The position numbers and the translations under genes were made by a program. Below the pieces are notes generated by a model that made no database searches, was not told the origin of the DNA, and saw nothing but the letters and a program-made list of their open reading frames with translations. Positions 18,916 through 31,827 of a stretch of DNA of 64,000 bases are shown piece after piece. Each line of letters starts with the position of its first letter. The first letter of the stretch is position 1. Source of the DNA: Cupriavidus sp. UYMMa02A (GTDB taxonomy: Bacteria > Pseudomonadota > Gammaproteobacteria > Burkholderiales > Burkholderiaceae); NCBI GenBank assembly GCA_001725945.1, contig LRMT01000205.1:61808-125807 (forward strand). Direction: 5' to 3'.

Positions 18916-19274
18916 TATCCCCACTCCCAGATAACAGGTGAAAGCAGTGAACAACCCAACCATCGAAAATGAATCGATTTGGGAACACTTGCCGCCCGTT
19001 TTGCGGGCCTGGCAGGGCCAGCGCGGACTGCGGCGACGAGCCGGGGATTGTACCCCACCCCAAAGTAAGGGCCTGATTTTTTGCCTTTTAGCGAAAAGTC
19101 GACCCGGGTCGTCATTGGGGTGCCGTACCGGGCGCATTCGGAAAGACGACCCGAGCGCACAAGTCACATTCCATGCAAAGTTATCTTCCGGGTAGCGCAT
19201 GCGCCCGGCACCGGAGTGGGGCGGGCGCCGGGTTTGGCGTAAAATCCGGGCTTCCCACTGTTCCAAGTCCTGAC
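18916..19274. promoter_or_regulatory. Divergent intergenic region, Rieske gene / xseB
   Basis: No gene is seen in these 359 bases. On the plus strand a TAAAAT (19238-19243) fits a -10 box for the xseB-ispA-dxs run, about 30 bases before the xseB ATG. A clear -35 is not visible. The middle (19070-19110) is less GC-rich and could hold the Rieske promoter on the minus strand. Confidence 0.4.
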
Positions 19275-19568
19275 ATGTCAAACACCGCGACCGATCCGGT
19301 CCAGACCGAAGACACTGCGGCAGGCTCCGCACCGCCCGCTTCGTATGAAGCGGCGATGGCCGAGCTCGAAACGCTCGTGGCCAGCATGGAAAGCGGCGAG
19401 TTGCCGCTGGAAGCATCGCTGGCGGCGTACCGCCGCGGTGCCGAACTGGTCCGCTACTGCCAGCAGAAGCTCGAACGCGTCGAGCAGCAGGTCCGGGTAC
19501 TGGAAGGCGACGTCCTGAAGCCCCTGGCCGGTGATTCCGGAAACGCCAACGGGCTGGAGCAGGAATGA
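19275..19568 (+). CDS. xseB: Exodeoxyribonuclease VII small subunit
   Basis: XseB, the small helical subunit of exonuclease VII, which degrades single-stranded DNA. It is intact at 97 residues. The signature SYEAAMAELETLVASMESGE then LPLEASLAAYRRG and LVRYCQQKLERVEQQV is clear from residue 23 onward. An acidic N-terminal extension precedes it. The stop overlaps the ispA start (ATGA), and xseB-ispA-dxs is a common proteobacterial operon. Confidence 0.93.
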   Translation: MSNTATDPVQTEDTAAGSAPPASYEAAMAELETLVASMESGELPLEASLAAYRRGAELVRYCQQKLERVEQQVRVLEGDVLKPLAGDSGNANGLEQE

Positions 19569-20447
19569 CAGATTTCGCAAGCTGGATGGGGGCGCGCAGC
19601 GCCCGGACCGAGACCGCACTGGGCCAGGCGTTGCCAAATGCCGACACCGTGCCGCATACACTGCATGAAGCCATGCGTTATGCTGTGCTCGGCGGCGGCA
19701 AGCGCGTGCGGCCGCTGCTGGTGCATGCCGCCGGTGAAGTGACGGGCGCGAGCGCGAGGCATGCGATGCCGCGGCCTGCGCGGTGGAGATGATCCACGCC
19801 TATTCGCTCGTGCACGACGACATGCCCTGCATGGACGACGACGACCTGCGCCGCGGCCGGCCGACCGTGCACAAGGCCTATGACGAGGCCACCGCGCTGC
19901 TGGTGGGTGACGCACTGCAGACCCAGGCGTTCATCGTGCTGGCACAAGCGCAGGCGGTGCGGACCGAGGCACGGCTGAAGCTGGTGGCCGAGCTGGCCGT
20001 GGCATCGGGCTCGGTCGCATGGCCGGTGGCCAGGCCATTGACCTGCAGAACGTGGGCAAGGCGATGTCGCGCGATGCGCTGGAAGCCATGCATCGCATGA
20101 AGACCGGTGCGCTGCTGCGCGCGAGCGTGCGCATGGGCGCGCTGTGTGGCGAGATCGACGCGCAGGGCCTGGCGGCGCTGGACCGGTACGCCGCGGCGGT
20201 GGGATTGGCGTTCCAGGTGGTAGACGATATTCTGGACGTCACCGCCGATACCGCCACGCTCGGCAAGACGGCCGGCAAGGACGCTGCGCACGACAAGCCG
20301 ACCTACGTCTCGCTGATGGGACTGGAGGCGGCGCGCGCACTGGCTGCCGAACTACGCGAATCCGCGCACGAGGCGCTGGCCGGCTTTGGCGCACGGGCGG
20401 GCCGCCTGGCCGATCTGGCTGACCTGATCGTGCTGCGCACACATTGA
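19565..20447 (+). CDS. ispA: Farnesyl diphosphate synthase (two frameshifts)
   Basis: A polyprenyl synthase making farnesyl diphosphate from IPP and DMAPP for quinones and undecaprenyl carrier. It has GGGKRVRPLL near residue 47, then the first Asp-rich motif DDMPCMDDDDLRRGRPT and the second DDILD. The frame breaks near 19765-19785 (AARWR should read on into EMIHAYSLVHDD) and near 20025 (before GGQAIDLQNVGK). The C-terminus ADLIVLRTH is normal. Reconstructed length is about 295. It overlaps xseB and is followed closely by dxs, which makes the precursor pathway. Confidence 0.92.
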
Positions 20448-20490
20448 ACTGACAAGCCGGGCAGCAGAAACCGGCGGCCGAACGGACATC

Positions 20491-22406
20491 ATGACCTACG
20501 CACTGCTCAAAAAGATTGACGCCCCCGCAGACCTGCGCAAGCTCGACCGGCGCGAGTTGCGGACACTGGCCGATGAACTTCGCGCCTACGTGCTGGAGTC
20601 GGTCTCGCAGACTGGCGGCCACCTCTCGTCGAATCTCGGCACGGTGGAACTGACCATCGCGCTGCACTACGTCTTCCATACGCCCGACGACCGCGTCGTC
20701 TGGGACGTTGGCCACCAGAGCTACCCGCACAAGATCCTGACGGGCCGGCGCGAGCGCATGAACACGCTGCGCCAGTTCGGCGGCATCTCGGGCTTCCCGC
20801 GCCGCAGCGAAAGCCAGTACGACACCTTCGGCACCGCGCATTCGTCAACCTCGATCTCGGCCGCGCTCGGCATGGCGCTGGGCGCGCGCACGCTCGGCGA
20901 GCAGCGCGTGTCGATCGCCGTGATCGGCGACGGTGCGATGACCGCGGGCATGGCGTTCGAGGCCCTGAACAACGCCGGCGTCTACAAGGACCTGCCGCTC
21001 GTGGTCGTGCTCAACGACAACGACATGTCGATCTCGCCACCGGTCGCGCGCTCAACAAGCACCTGGCGCGGCTGCTGAGCGGCCAGTTCTACGCCGCCAC
21101 CAAGAAGGGCATCGAGAAGGTGCTGTCGGTGGCGCCGCCGGTGCTCGAATTCGCCAAGCGCTTCGAGGAACACGCGAAAGGCATGATGGTGCCTGCGACG
21201 CTGTTCGAGGAATTCGGCTTCAACTACATCGGCCCGATCGACGGCCACGATCTCGATTCGCTGGTGCCGACGCTGCAGAACATCCGCAAGCGCGCGCTCG
21301 AAGGCGCGGGCCCGCAGTTCCTGCACGTGGTGACCAAGAAGGGACAGGGCTACAAGCTGGCCGAGGCCGACCCGATCCTGTACCACGGCCCGGGCAAGTT
21401 CAACCCGGCCGAAGGCATCCGCCCGGCCGCCAAGCCCGCGCGCAAGACCTATACGCAGGTGTTCGGCGAGTGGCTGTGCGACATGGCCGCCGCGGACAAG
21501 CGCCTGATCGGCATCACGCCCGCGATGCGCGAAGGCTCGGGGATGGTCGAGTTCGAGAAGCGCTTCCCGGAGCGTTACTACGACGTCGGCATTGCCGAGC
21601 AGCACGCGGTGACGTTCGCGGGCGGCATGGCTTGCGAAGGCCTGAAGCCGGTCGTGGCGATCTATTCGACGTTCCTGCAGCGTGGCTATGACCAGCTGAT
21701 CCATGACGTGGCGCTGCAGAACCTGCCCGTGGTGTTCGCGCTGGACCGCGCGGGCCTGGTCGGTGCCGATGGGGCCACGCATGCCGGTGCCTACGACATC
21801 GCCTACCTGCGCTGCATCCCCAACATGATGGTGATGACGCCGTCCGACGAGAACGAGTGCCGCCAATTGCTGACGACCGCGTTCCATCAGGACTGCCCGA
21901 CTGCCGTGCGCTACCCGCGCGGCGCCGGCCAGGGCGTGGCGACGCAAGCAGCGCTGACGGACCTGCCGGTCGGCAAGGGCGTGATGCGCCCGCAGCGGGC
22001 GGCGCGCGCGCGGGCCAGCGCGTGGCGTTCCTGGGCTTCGGCTCCATGGTGCACCCGGCGCTCGGCGCGGCGCAGACGCTCGACGCGTCGTAGCGACATG
22101 CGCTTCGTCAAGCCGCTTGACATCGAGTTGGTCAAGCGCCTGGCCGAGGAGCACGACTATCTGGTGACCGTCGAAGAGGGCAGCGTCATGGGCGGTGCCG
22201 GCAGCGCCGTGCTCGAAGCGCTGGCTGAGGCCGGCATCGACATCCCGGTACTGGTGCTGGGCCTGCCCGACCGCTTCATCGACCATGGCGACCCGGCGCT
22301 GCTGCTGTCGCAGTGCGGGCTTGATGCCGCCGGCATCGAACACTCGGTGCGCGAACGCTTCGGCATCGGCCAGGCACACGTTGCGGTGGCTTCGCGCGTC
22401 GCCTGA
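20491..22406 (+). CDS. dxs: 1-deoxy-D-xylulose-5-phosphate synthase (about three frameshifts)
   Basis: A thiamine-diphosphate enzyme that condenses pyruvate with glyceraldehyde-3-phosphate, the first step of the MEP isoprenoid pathway. Visible signatures are TGGHLSSNLG, the GDG thiamine motif in VIGDGAMTAGMAFEALNNAG, GIAEQHAVTFAGGMA and DRAGLVGADGATHAG. Single-base breaks lie near 21040 (SISPPV to ALNKHL), near 22005, and near 22090 (LDAS to ADMRFVKPLD). Reconstructed length is about 638 residues. It is 43 bases after ispA and is followed by a strong terminator. Confidence 0.95.
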
Positions 22407-22449
22407 CATCGTCCGGGCGCACAGCATCACCCGCACGACCTGTAAGGGT

Positions 22450-22502
22450 ACGGAGCCGCTTACGGCGGCTCCGTGTGAATTCCCTTAAACTTCCCTTTTT
22501 TT
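22450..22502 (+). terminator. Rho-independent terminator after dxs
   Basis: A perfect 10-bp stem ACGGAGCCGC / GCGGCTCCGT with loop TTACG (stem ends 22474), followed after 20 bases by a T7 run. It closes the xseB-ispA-dxs unit. Confidence 0.75.
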
Positions 22503-22639
22503 GTGTTCGCAGCTGCGGGTCGCGTGAGGTTCGCCGGGTCCCGTGGTTTCACACTCGTTGCGCGGCAGGATGGACTGCGAAAATGCCGCGACCGTAAGGC
22601 TTGCGCCACGCTCTGGCGCGGTCCTGGAGGAAACCGTAG

Positions 22640-23449
22640 ATGAATGACATCAATCCCGCCTTCGTGATGCCCGACGTCCAGTCGAGCCGCGACACCCGCC
22701 AGATTCCCATCCAGCGCGTCGGTGTCAAGGGCGTGCGCTACCCCGTCTCGCTGAAAACGCCGTCCGGCGTGATTCCCAGCGTGGGCACGTTCAACCTCGA
22801 CGTGCACCTGCCTGCCGAGGTCAAGGGCACCCATATGTCGCGCTTCGTCGCGCTGCTCGAGGAAGAGCGCGCCCCGCTGGAGCTGGCAAGCTTCCGCGTG
22901 CTGCTCGACAAGATGCTCGAAAAGCTTGAGGCCGAGGCGGGCCGCATCGAGGTCACGTTCCCGTACTTCATCAGCAAGGTCGCGCCCGTGTCGGGCGTGG
23001 AGTCGCTGATGGACTACGAGGTCACGCTGACCGGCGAAGTGCGCAACGGCGCGACGCGCGTGTTCCTGAAGGCGCTGGTGCCGGTGACGAGCCTGTGCCC
23101 GTGCTCGAAGAAGATCTCGCAGTACGGCGCGCACAACCAGCGTTCGCATATCACGATGAACGTGGAGCTGGCCGACGAACTGCCGGTGGAAGCGCTGGTG
23201 CGCATGGCGGAAGAGGAAGCCTCGTGCGAGCTGTGGGGCTTGCTCAAGCGCCCGGACGAGAAGTTCGTGACCGAGCGCGCGTACGAGAACCCGAAGTTCG
23301 TGGAAGACCTGGTACGCGACATTGCCATGCGGCTCAATGCCGATGAGCGCATCGTCGCCTATGTACTCGAAGCGGAGAATTTCGAGTCGATCCACAATCA
23401 CAGCGCTTACGCTGTGATTGAACGCGACAAGCGCATCGAGCCGACCTGA
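22640..23449 (+). CDS. folE2: GTP cyclohydrolase FolE2
   Basis: The type IB GTP cyclohydrolase that opens folate or queuosine synthesis from GTP, a metal-flexible alternative to FolE. It is intact at 269 residues. Diagnostic features are the metal-site Cys in SLCPCSKKIS (about 150), the QRSHITM motif, EEASCELWGLLKRPDEKFVTERAYENPKF-type C-terminal signature residues (about 195-222), and NHSAYAVI. FolE2 is often under zinc control, but I see no clear Zur box upstream. It has its own terminator. Confidence 0.93.
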   Translation: MNDINPAFVMPDVQSSRDTRQIPIQRVGVKGVRYPVSLKTPSGVIPSVGTFNLDVHLPAEVKGTHMSRFVALLEEERAPLELASFRVLLDKMLEKLEAEAGRIEVTFPYFISKVAPVSGVESLMDYEVTLTGEVRNGATRVFLKALVPVTSLCPCSKKISQYGAHNQRSHITMNVELADELPVEALVRMAEEEASCELWGLLKRPDEKFVTERAYENPKFVEDLVRDIAMRLNADERIVAYVLEAENFESIHNHSAYAVIERDKRIEPT

Positions 23450-23482
23450 CGCGGTCAAGCAGTCAAGCCGTCAAGGCATAAA

Positions 23483-23513
23483 CAGAAAGGCCACCTTCGC
23501 GGTGGCCTTTCTG
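23483..23513. terminator. Bidirectional terminator between folE2 and tsaD
   Basis: A long stem CAGAAAGGCCACC / GGTGGCCTTTCTG around TTCGC, with T-rich flank on the plus side. folE2 and tsaD converge here, so it probably serves both. Confidence 0.8.
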
Positions 23514-23534
23514 CTTTCTGCGCCGGCAAGCCCC

Positions 23535-24567
23535 TCAGGCGGCCGCTGGCAGGCGGATATCCGACAGGTCCCAGCGCGGCGTCACGCCATAGCCGTAGCT
23601 ATGCTGCGCAAGCTGCGGCGCGGCCTGCAGGCGCATGCGCCGGCGAACGCGATCATCGCGCCGTTGTCGGTGCAAAACGCCAGGTCCGGGTAATAGACGT
23701 CGATCTTTCGCTGCTTGCCGAACTGGTTCAGACGTTCGCGCAACTGGCGGTTGGCGCGACGCCGCCGGCCACGACCAGCCGCGTGTGCCCGGTCTGCTTG
23801 AGCGCGGACATCGATTTCGCGGCCAGCACGTCGACGATGGCGTCGACAAAGGCGCGTGCGAGGTTGGCGCGGTCCTGCTCGCAGGTGTTGGCGAGCTTGC
23901 GCGTCTGTGTCAGCACCGCGGTCTTGAGGCCCGCGAACGAGAAATCGAGATTGCCCGAATGCAGCATCGGCCGGGGCAGCTCGAACGCGCCGGGCGTGCC
24001 GAACTCGGCGAGGCGCGAGACCTCGGGTCCGCCAGGGTAGCCGAGGCCGAGCAGCTTGGCGGTCTTGTCGAAGGCCTCGCCGGCGGCGTCGTCGAGCGTT
24101 TCGCCAAGCAGCGCATAGTCGCCGATGCCTTTTACTTCCATGAGCTGCGTGTGACCGCCGGAAACCAGCAGCGCCACGAACGGGAACGGCGGCGGCTCGC
24201 GTGTGAGCAGCGGCGACAGCAGGTGGCCTTCGAGATGGTGCACGCCGATCATCGGCACGTTCAGCGCAAAGCCCAGCGCGTTGGCGACCGAGGCGCCAAC
24301 CAGCAGCGCGCCCGCGAGGCCCGGACCCTGCGTGAACGCAATGGCGTCGATGTCGCCACGGCTGCGGCCGGCATCGTCCAGCGCCTGCTGCAGCAGCGGC
24401 AGCACGCGCCGGATATGGTCGCGCGAAGCCAGTTCGGGGACCACGCCGCCGTAGTCGCGGTGCATGGCGATCTGCGAGTGCAGGGCGTGCGAGAGCAGGC
24501 CGGCCTCGGTGTCGTAGAGGGCGAGGCCGGTTTCGTCGCAGGAGGATTCGATGCCAAGGACAAGCAT
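23535..24567 (-). CDS. tsaD: tRNA threonylcarbamoyladenosine synthase subunit TsaD (two frameshifts)
   Basis: An essential enzyme that transfers threonylcarbamoyl to A37 of ANN-decoding tRNAs. It begins MLVLGIESSCDETG, the ASKHA phosphate-1 motif. The metal site is GVHHLEGHLLSP, and VSGGHTQL follows. The frame breaks near 23760 (VAGGVA should continue ANRQLRERLNQFGKQ) and near 23640 before RLQAAPQLAQHSYGYGVTPRW. The ATG at 24567 is the conventional start; the longer frame upstream has no homology. Reconstructed length is about 345. It is divergent from the flavoprotein gene to its right. Confidence 0.92.
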
Positions 24568-24721
24568 GGGGAAGCGGGGAGCAGGACGATGCGGTGATGG
24601 AACCGTCGTCAAAACAACAGGTTGCGCAAAGGTCAGCAGGGTAGCATACCGGCGGCTGGCCTGCTTTTCGCTACAATCTGCGCTTTCCTGCACGGCAGGG
24701 TCTGGATTGGCGAGGGTTGGG

Positions 24722-25971
24722 ATGAGCGGTGCGGCGGGCTTGCAGGCGGGCCGGTATGACGTGGCCGTGCTGGGCGCGGGTGCGGCTGGCATGATGTGCG
24801 CCGCTGTGGCGGGCCAGGGCGGCGCGCGCGCGGTGCTGATCGACCACGCCACGCGGCTGGCCGAAAAGATCCGCATTTCAGGCGGTGGCCGCTGCAACTT
24901 TACCAACCTGCAGGCGGGGCCGGCCAACTACCTGTCGGCCAATCCGCACTTCTGCCGCTCCGCGCTCGCGCGCTATACGCCGCAGCATTTCCTGGAGCTG
25001 ATGCGGCGCCATGGTATCGACTGGCATGAAAAGCATCGCGGGCAACTGTTCTGCAACGACAGCGCCGAGGATGTCATCGCCATGCTGCGCGCCGAGTGCG
25101 ATGCCGGCCATGTGCGCTGGCAGACCGGCTGCAGCATCGACGAGATCCGGCGCGAGGGCGACGATTACCTGCTGCTCACTTCGCTGGGCCTCGTGCGCGC
25201 AGGGGCGGTTGTCGTGGCCACGGGCGGGCTCTCGATCCCGAAGATCGGCGCGACCGACTTTGGCTACCGCATTGCGCGCCAGTTCGGTCTGAAGATCATC
25301 GAAACCCGGCCCGCGCTGGTGCCGCTGACCTTCGACGGCCAGGCCTGGCAGCCGTTCGCGCCGCTGGCCGGGGTGTCGCTGGAAGTGGATATCTCGACCG
25401 GAAGCGGTAAATCGGCGGGGGCGTTCCGCGAAGACCTGCTGTGGACTCACCGCGGCCTGTCCGGTCCGGCGGTGCTGCAGATTTCGAGCTTCTGGCGCCC
25501 GGGCACGCCCATCCGGATCGACTTGTTCGACGGCGAGGACGCGGCGGGCTGGTTGCTCGAACAGAAGGCGGGCAGCCGCAAGCACCTGGCCAATCTGCTG
25601 GCCCAGCGGTTGCCGGCGCGGCTGGCGGACGCGTGGTGCACGGCGGCCGGTGTGGACGCAGCCTGCCGTTGCATGACATTGCCGACAAGGCATTGCGTCG
25701 GCTCGGGGCATCGCTGAGCGACTGGCAACTGATACCTTCCGGCACCGAGGGATACCGCAAGGCCGAAGTGACGCTGGGCGGGGTGGATACGCGCGCGCTG
25801 TCCTCGACCACGATGATGGCGCGCGAGGTGCCGGGCCTGTATTTCATCGGCGAAGTGGTCGACGTGACCGGCTGGCTTGGCGGCTACAACTTTCAGTGGG
25901 CCTGGGCATCGGCGATGGCGGCCGGACAGGCCGTGGCGGAGGCGGCGCGCAACGGACGCGCTGTTGCGTGA
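24722..25971 (+). CDS. HI0933/YhiN family flavoprotein (one frameshift)
   Basis: An FAD-dependent oxidoreductase of the HI0933 (YhiN) family, cytoplasmic and of uncertain substrate. The start MSGAAGLQAGRYDVAVLGAG leads into the dinucleotide motif VLGAGAAGMMCA (about 17-28). ISGGGRCNFTN and ATGGLSIPKIGATDFGYRIA are strong family signatures. One break lies near 25660 (TAAGVDA to RSLPLHDIADKALRRLG). The protein then ends with GLYFIGEVVDVTGWLGGYN, the second FAD contact. Reconstructed length about 416. TACAAT at 24672-24677 is a plausible -10. Confidence 0.85.
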
Positions 25972-26001
25972 ATGCGGCGCATGCGGCACCGGACGGGCGC
26001 C

Positions 26002-26029
26002 TTCCGGCATGAATGCTTGGTGCTACAAT
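26002..26029 (+). promoter_or_regulatory. Predicted sigma-70 promoter upstream of yqeY
   Basis: TTCCGG (26002-26007) and TACAAT (26024-26029), 16-base spacer, with an extended TGC before the -10. In most relatives a promoter here serves rpsU first. No rpsU frame exists between it and yqeY at 26203. Confidence 0.5.
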
Positions 26030-26202
26030 CCAAAACTCTGTAGCAGCTGGGCGTAGTTCCTTCGACTCTCTTTTCTGCCCAGACGACGAGCCGTCTCAAG
26101 GTCCCCGCCTTCTCGCTCAGACCCGCTGTGGCCAGGCTGCGGCGGGTTTTGCGTTTCTGGCTTGCGGACAGCTGCCCGCCAACCCGTTTCCGGAAGATCA
26201 CG

Positions 26203-26652
26203 ATGTCCCTCAAAGCCCGAATCAGCGACGACATGAAGGCCGCCGCCATGCGCGCGCGCGAAGCCGAGCGTCTCGGCACAATCCGCCTGTTGCTGGCCGC
26301 CATCAAGCAGCGCGAAGTCGACGAGCGCATCGAGCTCGACGACACCGCCGTGCTGGCCGTCGTCGAGAAGCTGCTCAAGCAGCGCAAGGACTCGATCACC
26401 CAGTTCCAGCAAGCGGGTCGCGACGATCTCGTGCAAAAGGAGCAGGCCGAAGTCGAGGTGCTCAAGGTCTACATGCCGGCCGCACTGTCCGATGCCGAAG
26501 TGGCCGCCGAAGTGCAGCAGGCCGTCTCCGAAACCGGTGCCGCAGGTCCGCAGGACATGGGCAAGGTGATGGGCGTGCTCAAGACGAAGCTGGCCGGCCG
26601 CGCCGACATGACGGCCGTTTCCGCCTTGGTCAAGGCTGCGCTTACCAAGTAA
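26203..26652 (+). CDS. yqeY: GatB/YqeY domain protein
   Basis: A small helical protein (149 residues) with the YqeY domain shared with the tail of amidotransferase subunit GatB. Its function is uncertain, with tRNA-linked roles suggested. It begins MSLKARISDDMKAAAMRARE, followed by LGTIRLLLAAIKQREVDER and an acidic middle part. GPQDMGKVMGVLKTKLAGRAD is the characteristic C-terminal signature. It is intact. It lies upstream of dnaG and rpoD, matching the common order rpsU-yqeY-dnaG-rpoD except that rpsU is missing. Confidence 0.9.
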   Translation: MSLKARISDDMKAAAMRAREAERLGTIRLLLAAIKQREVDERIELDDTAVLAVVEKLLKQRKDSITQFQQAGRDDLVQKEQAEVEVLKVYMPAALSDAEVAAEVQQAVSETGAAGPQDMGKVMGVLKTKLAGRADMTAVSALVKAALTK

Positions 26653-26745
26653 GCGCACGTTTAATATAATTAGGCGAATTTCGCTGGCTGATAGACGGGA
26701 TTGGCTGGCGATACAGATAGTGCGGGCGGACTGTCGCGCCTACAC

Positions 26746-26751
26746 TACAAT
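26746..26751 (+). promoter_or_regulatory. Predicted -10 box upstream of dnaG
   Basis: TACAAT in the context CACTACAATGG, about 95 bases before the dnaG GTG. No convincing -35 is seen. The same TACAAT form recurs before the ZIP gene, the YhiN gene, yqeY and rpoD. Confidence 0.4.
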
Positions 26752-26846
26752 GGTTCGATAGCAGCCGGGAGCATTTCCGGTCACGCATTCTCAAAAAAGC
26801 GGCTGCCCGGCCACGGGACGGCCATGCCATCAGGACGGTCAGTCGG

Positions 26847-28660
26847 GTGATTCCGCAATCCTTCATTCAGGACCTGCTTAACCGTGTCGACATTGTCGAT
26901 GTGGTGGGCAAGTATGTGCAGCTGAAGAAGGGCGGCGCCAATTTCATGGGGCTGTGCCCGTTCCATAACGAGAAGTCGCCGTCCTTTACGGTGTCGCCGA
27001 CCAAGCAGTTCTACCACTGCTTCGGCTGCGGCGCGCACGGCTCGGCGATCGGCTTCCTGATGGAATATTCGGGGCAGTCCTACCCGGAGGCCGTCCGCGA
27101 ACTCGCCCAGTCGGTCGGCATGAGCGTGCCTGAAGAACGCGATCGCCTGCCGCCGGGCCAGCGCGCCGAGCAGCAGGCACGTTCGGTGGCGCTGTCCGAT
27201 GCCATGACCCGTGCGACCGACTTCTACCGGCGCCAGTTGCGCGGTGCGCCGCAGGCAATCCAGTATCTGAAGGGGCGCGGCCTGACCGGCGAGATCGCGG
27301 CGCAGTTTGGCCTGGGCTACGCGCCGATGACTGGCAGGGTCTCGAAGCCGTGTTCGGCAGTTACCGCGATGACGCGATCGCGGCCCCGCTGGTCGAAGCG
27401 GGCCTGCTGATCGAGAGCAGCGAAAAGCGCGATGCGGACGGCAAGCCACGCCGCTATGACCGGTTTCGCGATCGCATCATGTTCCCCATTCGCAACACCA
27501 AGGGCGCCGTGATCGGCTTCGGCGGGCGCGTGATGGGGCAGGGCGAGCCCAAATACCTCAATTCGCCCGAGACGCCGCTGTTCAGCAAAGGTACCGAACT
27601 CTACGGATTGTTTGAGGCACGTCACGCTATCCGGGAAACTGGCTACGTCCTGGTGGTCGAAGGGTATATGGATGTTGTAGCGCTGGCACAGCTCGGGTTT
27701 GCCAATGCCGTGGCCACGCTCGGCACGGCGTGCACGCCCGTGCATGTGCAGAAGCTGCTGCGCCAGACCGATTCGGTGGTGTTCTCGTTTGACGGCGACG
27801 CGGCCGGCCGCCGGGCGGCGCGACGGGCGCTTGAGGCCTGTTTGCCGCATGTGGCCGACAACAAGGCGATTCGCTTCCTGTTTCTGCCGGCCGAGCACGA
27901 CCCCGACAGCTATGTGCGCGAAGAGGGCACCGAGGCGTTCGCCGCGCAGGTGCGCGATGCCATGCCGCTGTCGCGCTTTCTGCTGCAGTCGGTGACGGAA
28001 GAACTGGATATGCGCCAGCCCGAGGGCCGTGCGCGTGCGCAATACGAGGCCAAGCCGCTGCTGCAGGCCATGCCTGCGGGTGGCCTGCGGCTACAGATTA
28101 TCCGCGAACTTGCCGATGCTACCGGGACGACGCCCGCCGAGATCGAGGCAATCTGCGGCCTGCGCAGCGACCCGGCCCGCGCCGGCCGCTTCGCCCAGCC
28201 GCGGCCGCGCACTCGCCGCCAGGCGCCAACGGGTCTCGAGCAGCGCGTGTTGCAGCTGCTGATGTGCTACCCGTCGCTGTCGGCGCGGCTCGACGAGGAC
28301 AGCCGTGCATTGCTGCTAGACGCAGAGGGGGCGGATGCCGAAGTGCTCGCTCACCTCGTCGCCGCCTGTGACGAGGTGCAGGGCCAAGTGAACTTCGCGG
28401 CATTTAGCGAGCATCTGGCTCAGTCGCCCTATGCCGAGATGTATGCCGCGGCGCGCACAGCGGTGCTGCGCGAAGAGATTGAAGAGGAACCCGCAACGCA
28501 AGAGTTCGATGCCGCCGTGACCAAGCTGCTGGCCGAACCGCTGAGCCGCGAGCTGGAGACATTGCAGGCGGCCGTGATTGCGGGCACCGCCGACGAGGCC
28601 GCCAAGCAGCGGATGCGCTGGCTGGTGGGCGAAATCCACCGCCGCCGCCGTCTTGGCTAG
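26847..28660 (+). CDS. dnaG: DNA primase (one frameshift)
   Basis: Primase that lays RNA primers at the replication fork. The start is GTG 26847 (MIPQSFIQDLL). The N-terminal CHC2 zinc finger is visible as CPFHNEKSPSF with CFGCG (about 38-63). The TOPRIM core has VVEGYMDVVAL and FSFDGDAAGRRAARRAL. A C-terminal DnaB-binding helical domain ends GEIHRRRRLG. One base is lost near 27335, between LGYAPM and WQGLEAVFGSY. Reconstructed length is about 604, normal for the family. It is upstream of rpoD, the classic macromolecular-synthesis arrangement. Confidence 0.95.
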
Positions 28661-28801
28661 CGGACGAAGCATGCTGCCGATAGGGCATATGGAAGGGGCA
28701 GCAAGGATGTTGTAGGGGCTTGAGCCGATTCAGTTTTGAGCTTAAGCCTTGATTTTCAGGTGAAACCACATCTGACAGGAAGGCGGCTATCTGTGGCGTG
28801 C

Positions 28802-28807
28802 TACAAT
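28802..28807 (+). promoter_or_regulatory. Predicted -10 box for rpoD
   Basis: TACAAT in TGCTACAATAGC (extended -10), about 55 bases upstream of the rpoD ATG. A -35 at standard spacing is not obvious. Confidence 0.45.
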
Positions 28808-28862
28808 AGCGGTTTGGATTGCGAAATCTTTCTCTCCCGTTCTGGTGAAAGTGAGCGTGCCA

Positions 28863-31410
<2,548 letters not shown>

Positions 31411-31420
31411 ACGCTTCCAA

Positions 31421-31499
<79 letters not shown>

Positions 31500-31506
31500 C
31501 TACTGA

Positions 31507-31546
31507 AAAAAAGGGTTGGCAGGAATTTTCCTGCCAACCCTTTTTT
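31507..31546 (+). terminator. Strong terminator after rpoD-tRNA
   Basis: A long stem GGGTTGGCAGGAA / TTCCTGCCAACCC flanked by an A-run and a T6 tract. It is effective in either direction. Confidence 0.9.
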
Positions 31547-31827
31547 ATTTGACGACGGTAATCAGCACCTGTGCCGTCATCGACCGCACGCAGTGTCTGC
31601 GTGCTGCCTTGCCGCCGCTGGGCGACGGCCTAGAGTCCGCGCCGCATCCCCTTTCGCCGCGCTGCATTGGCTTTGGCCGATGCATGCGCTACGCGCATGC
31701 CCGCATGCAGAGATATCGTTACCGCTCGCGGCGTCCCTTCTCCTAACATCGGGCTCACCATCTGCAGTCAGCCGTGCGGTGCATCCGCCCACGCGCCGCG
31801 GGCAGTTGGCTACCGACGAGGAGACCC

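Noticed and set aside
20982..22436. A 484-codon minus-strand frame opposite dxs
   Set aside because: Shadow frame. Every conserved dxs motif lies on the plus strand, and the minus product resembles nothing.
31547..31827. Open frames between the rpoD-tRNA terminator and the MHS transporter
   Set aside because: They lack ribosome-binding sites, domains and consistent codon use; the stretch is best read as a promoter and leader with no gene.
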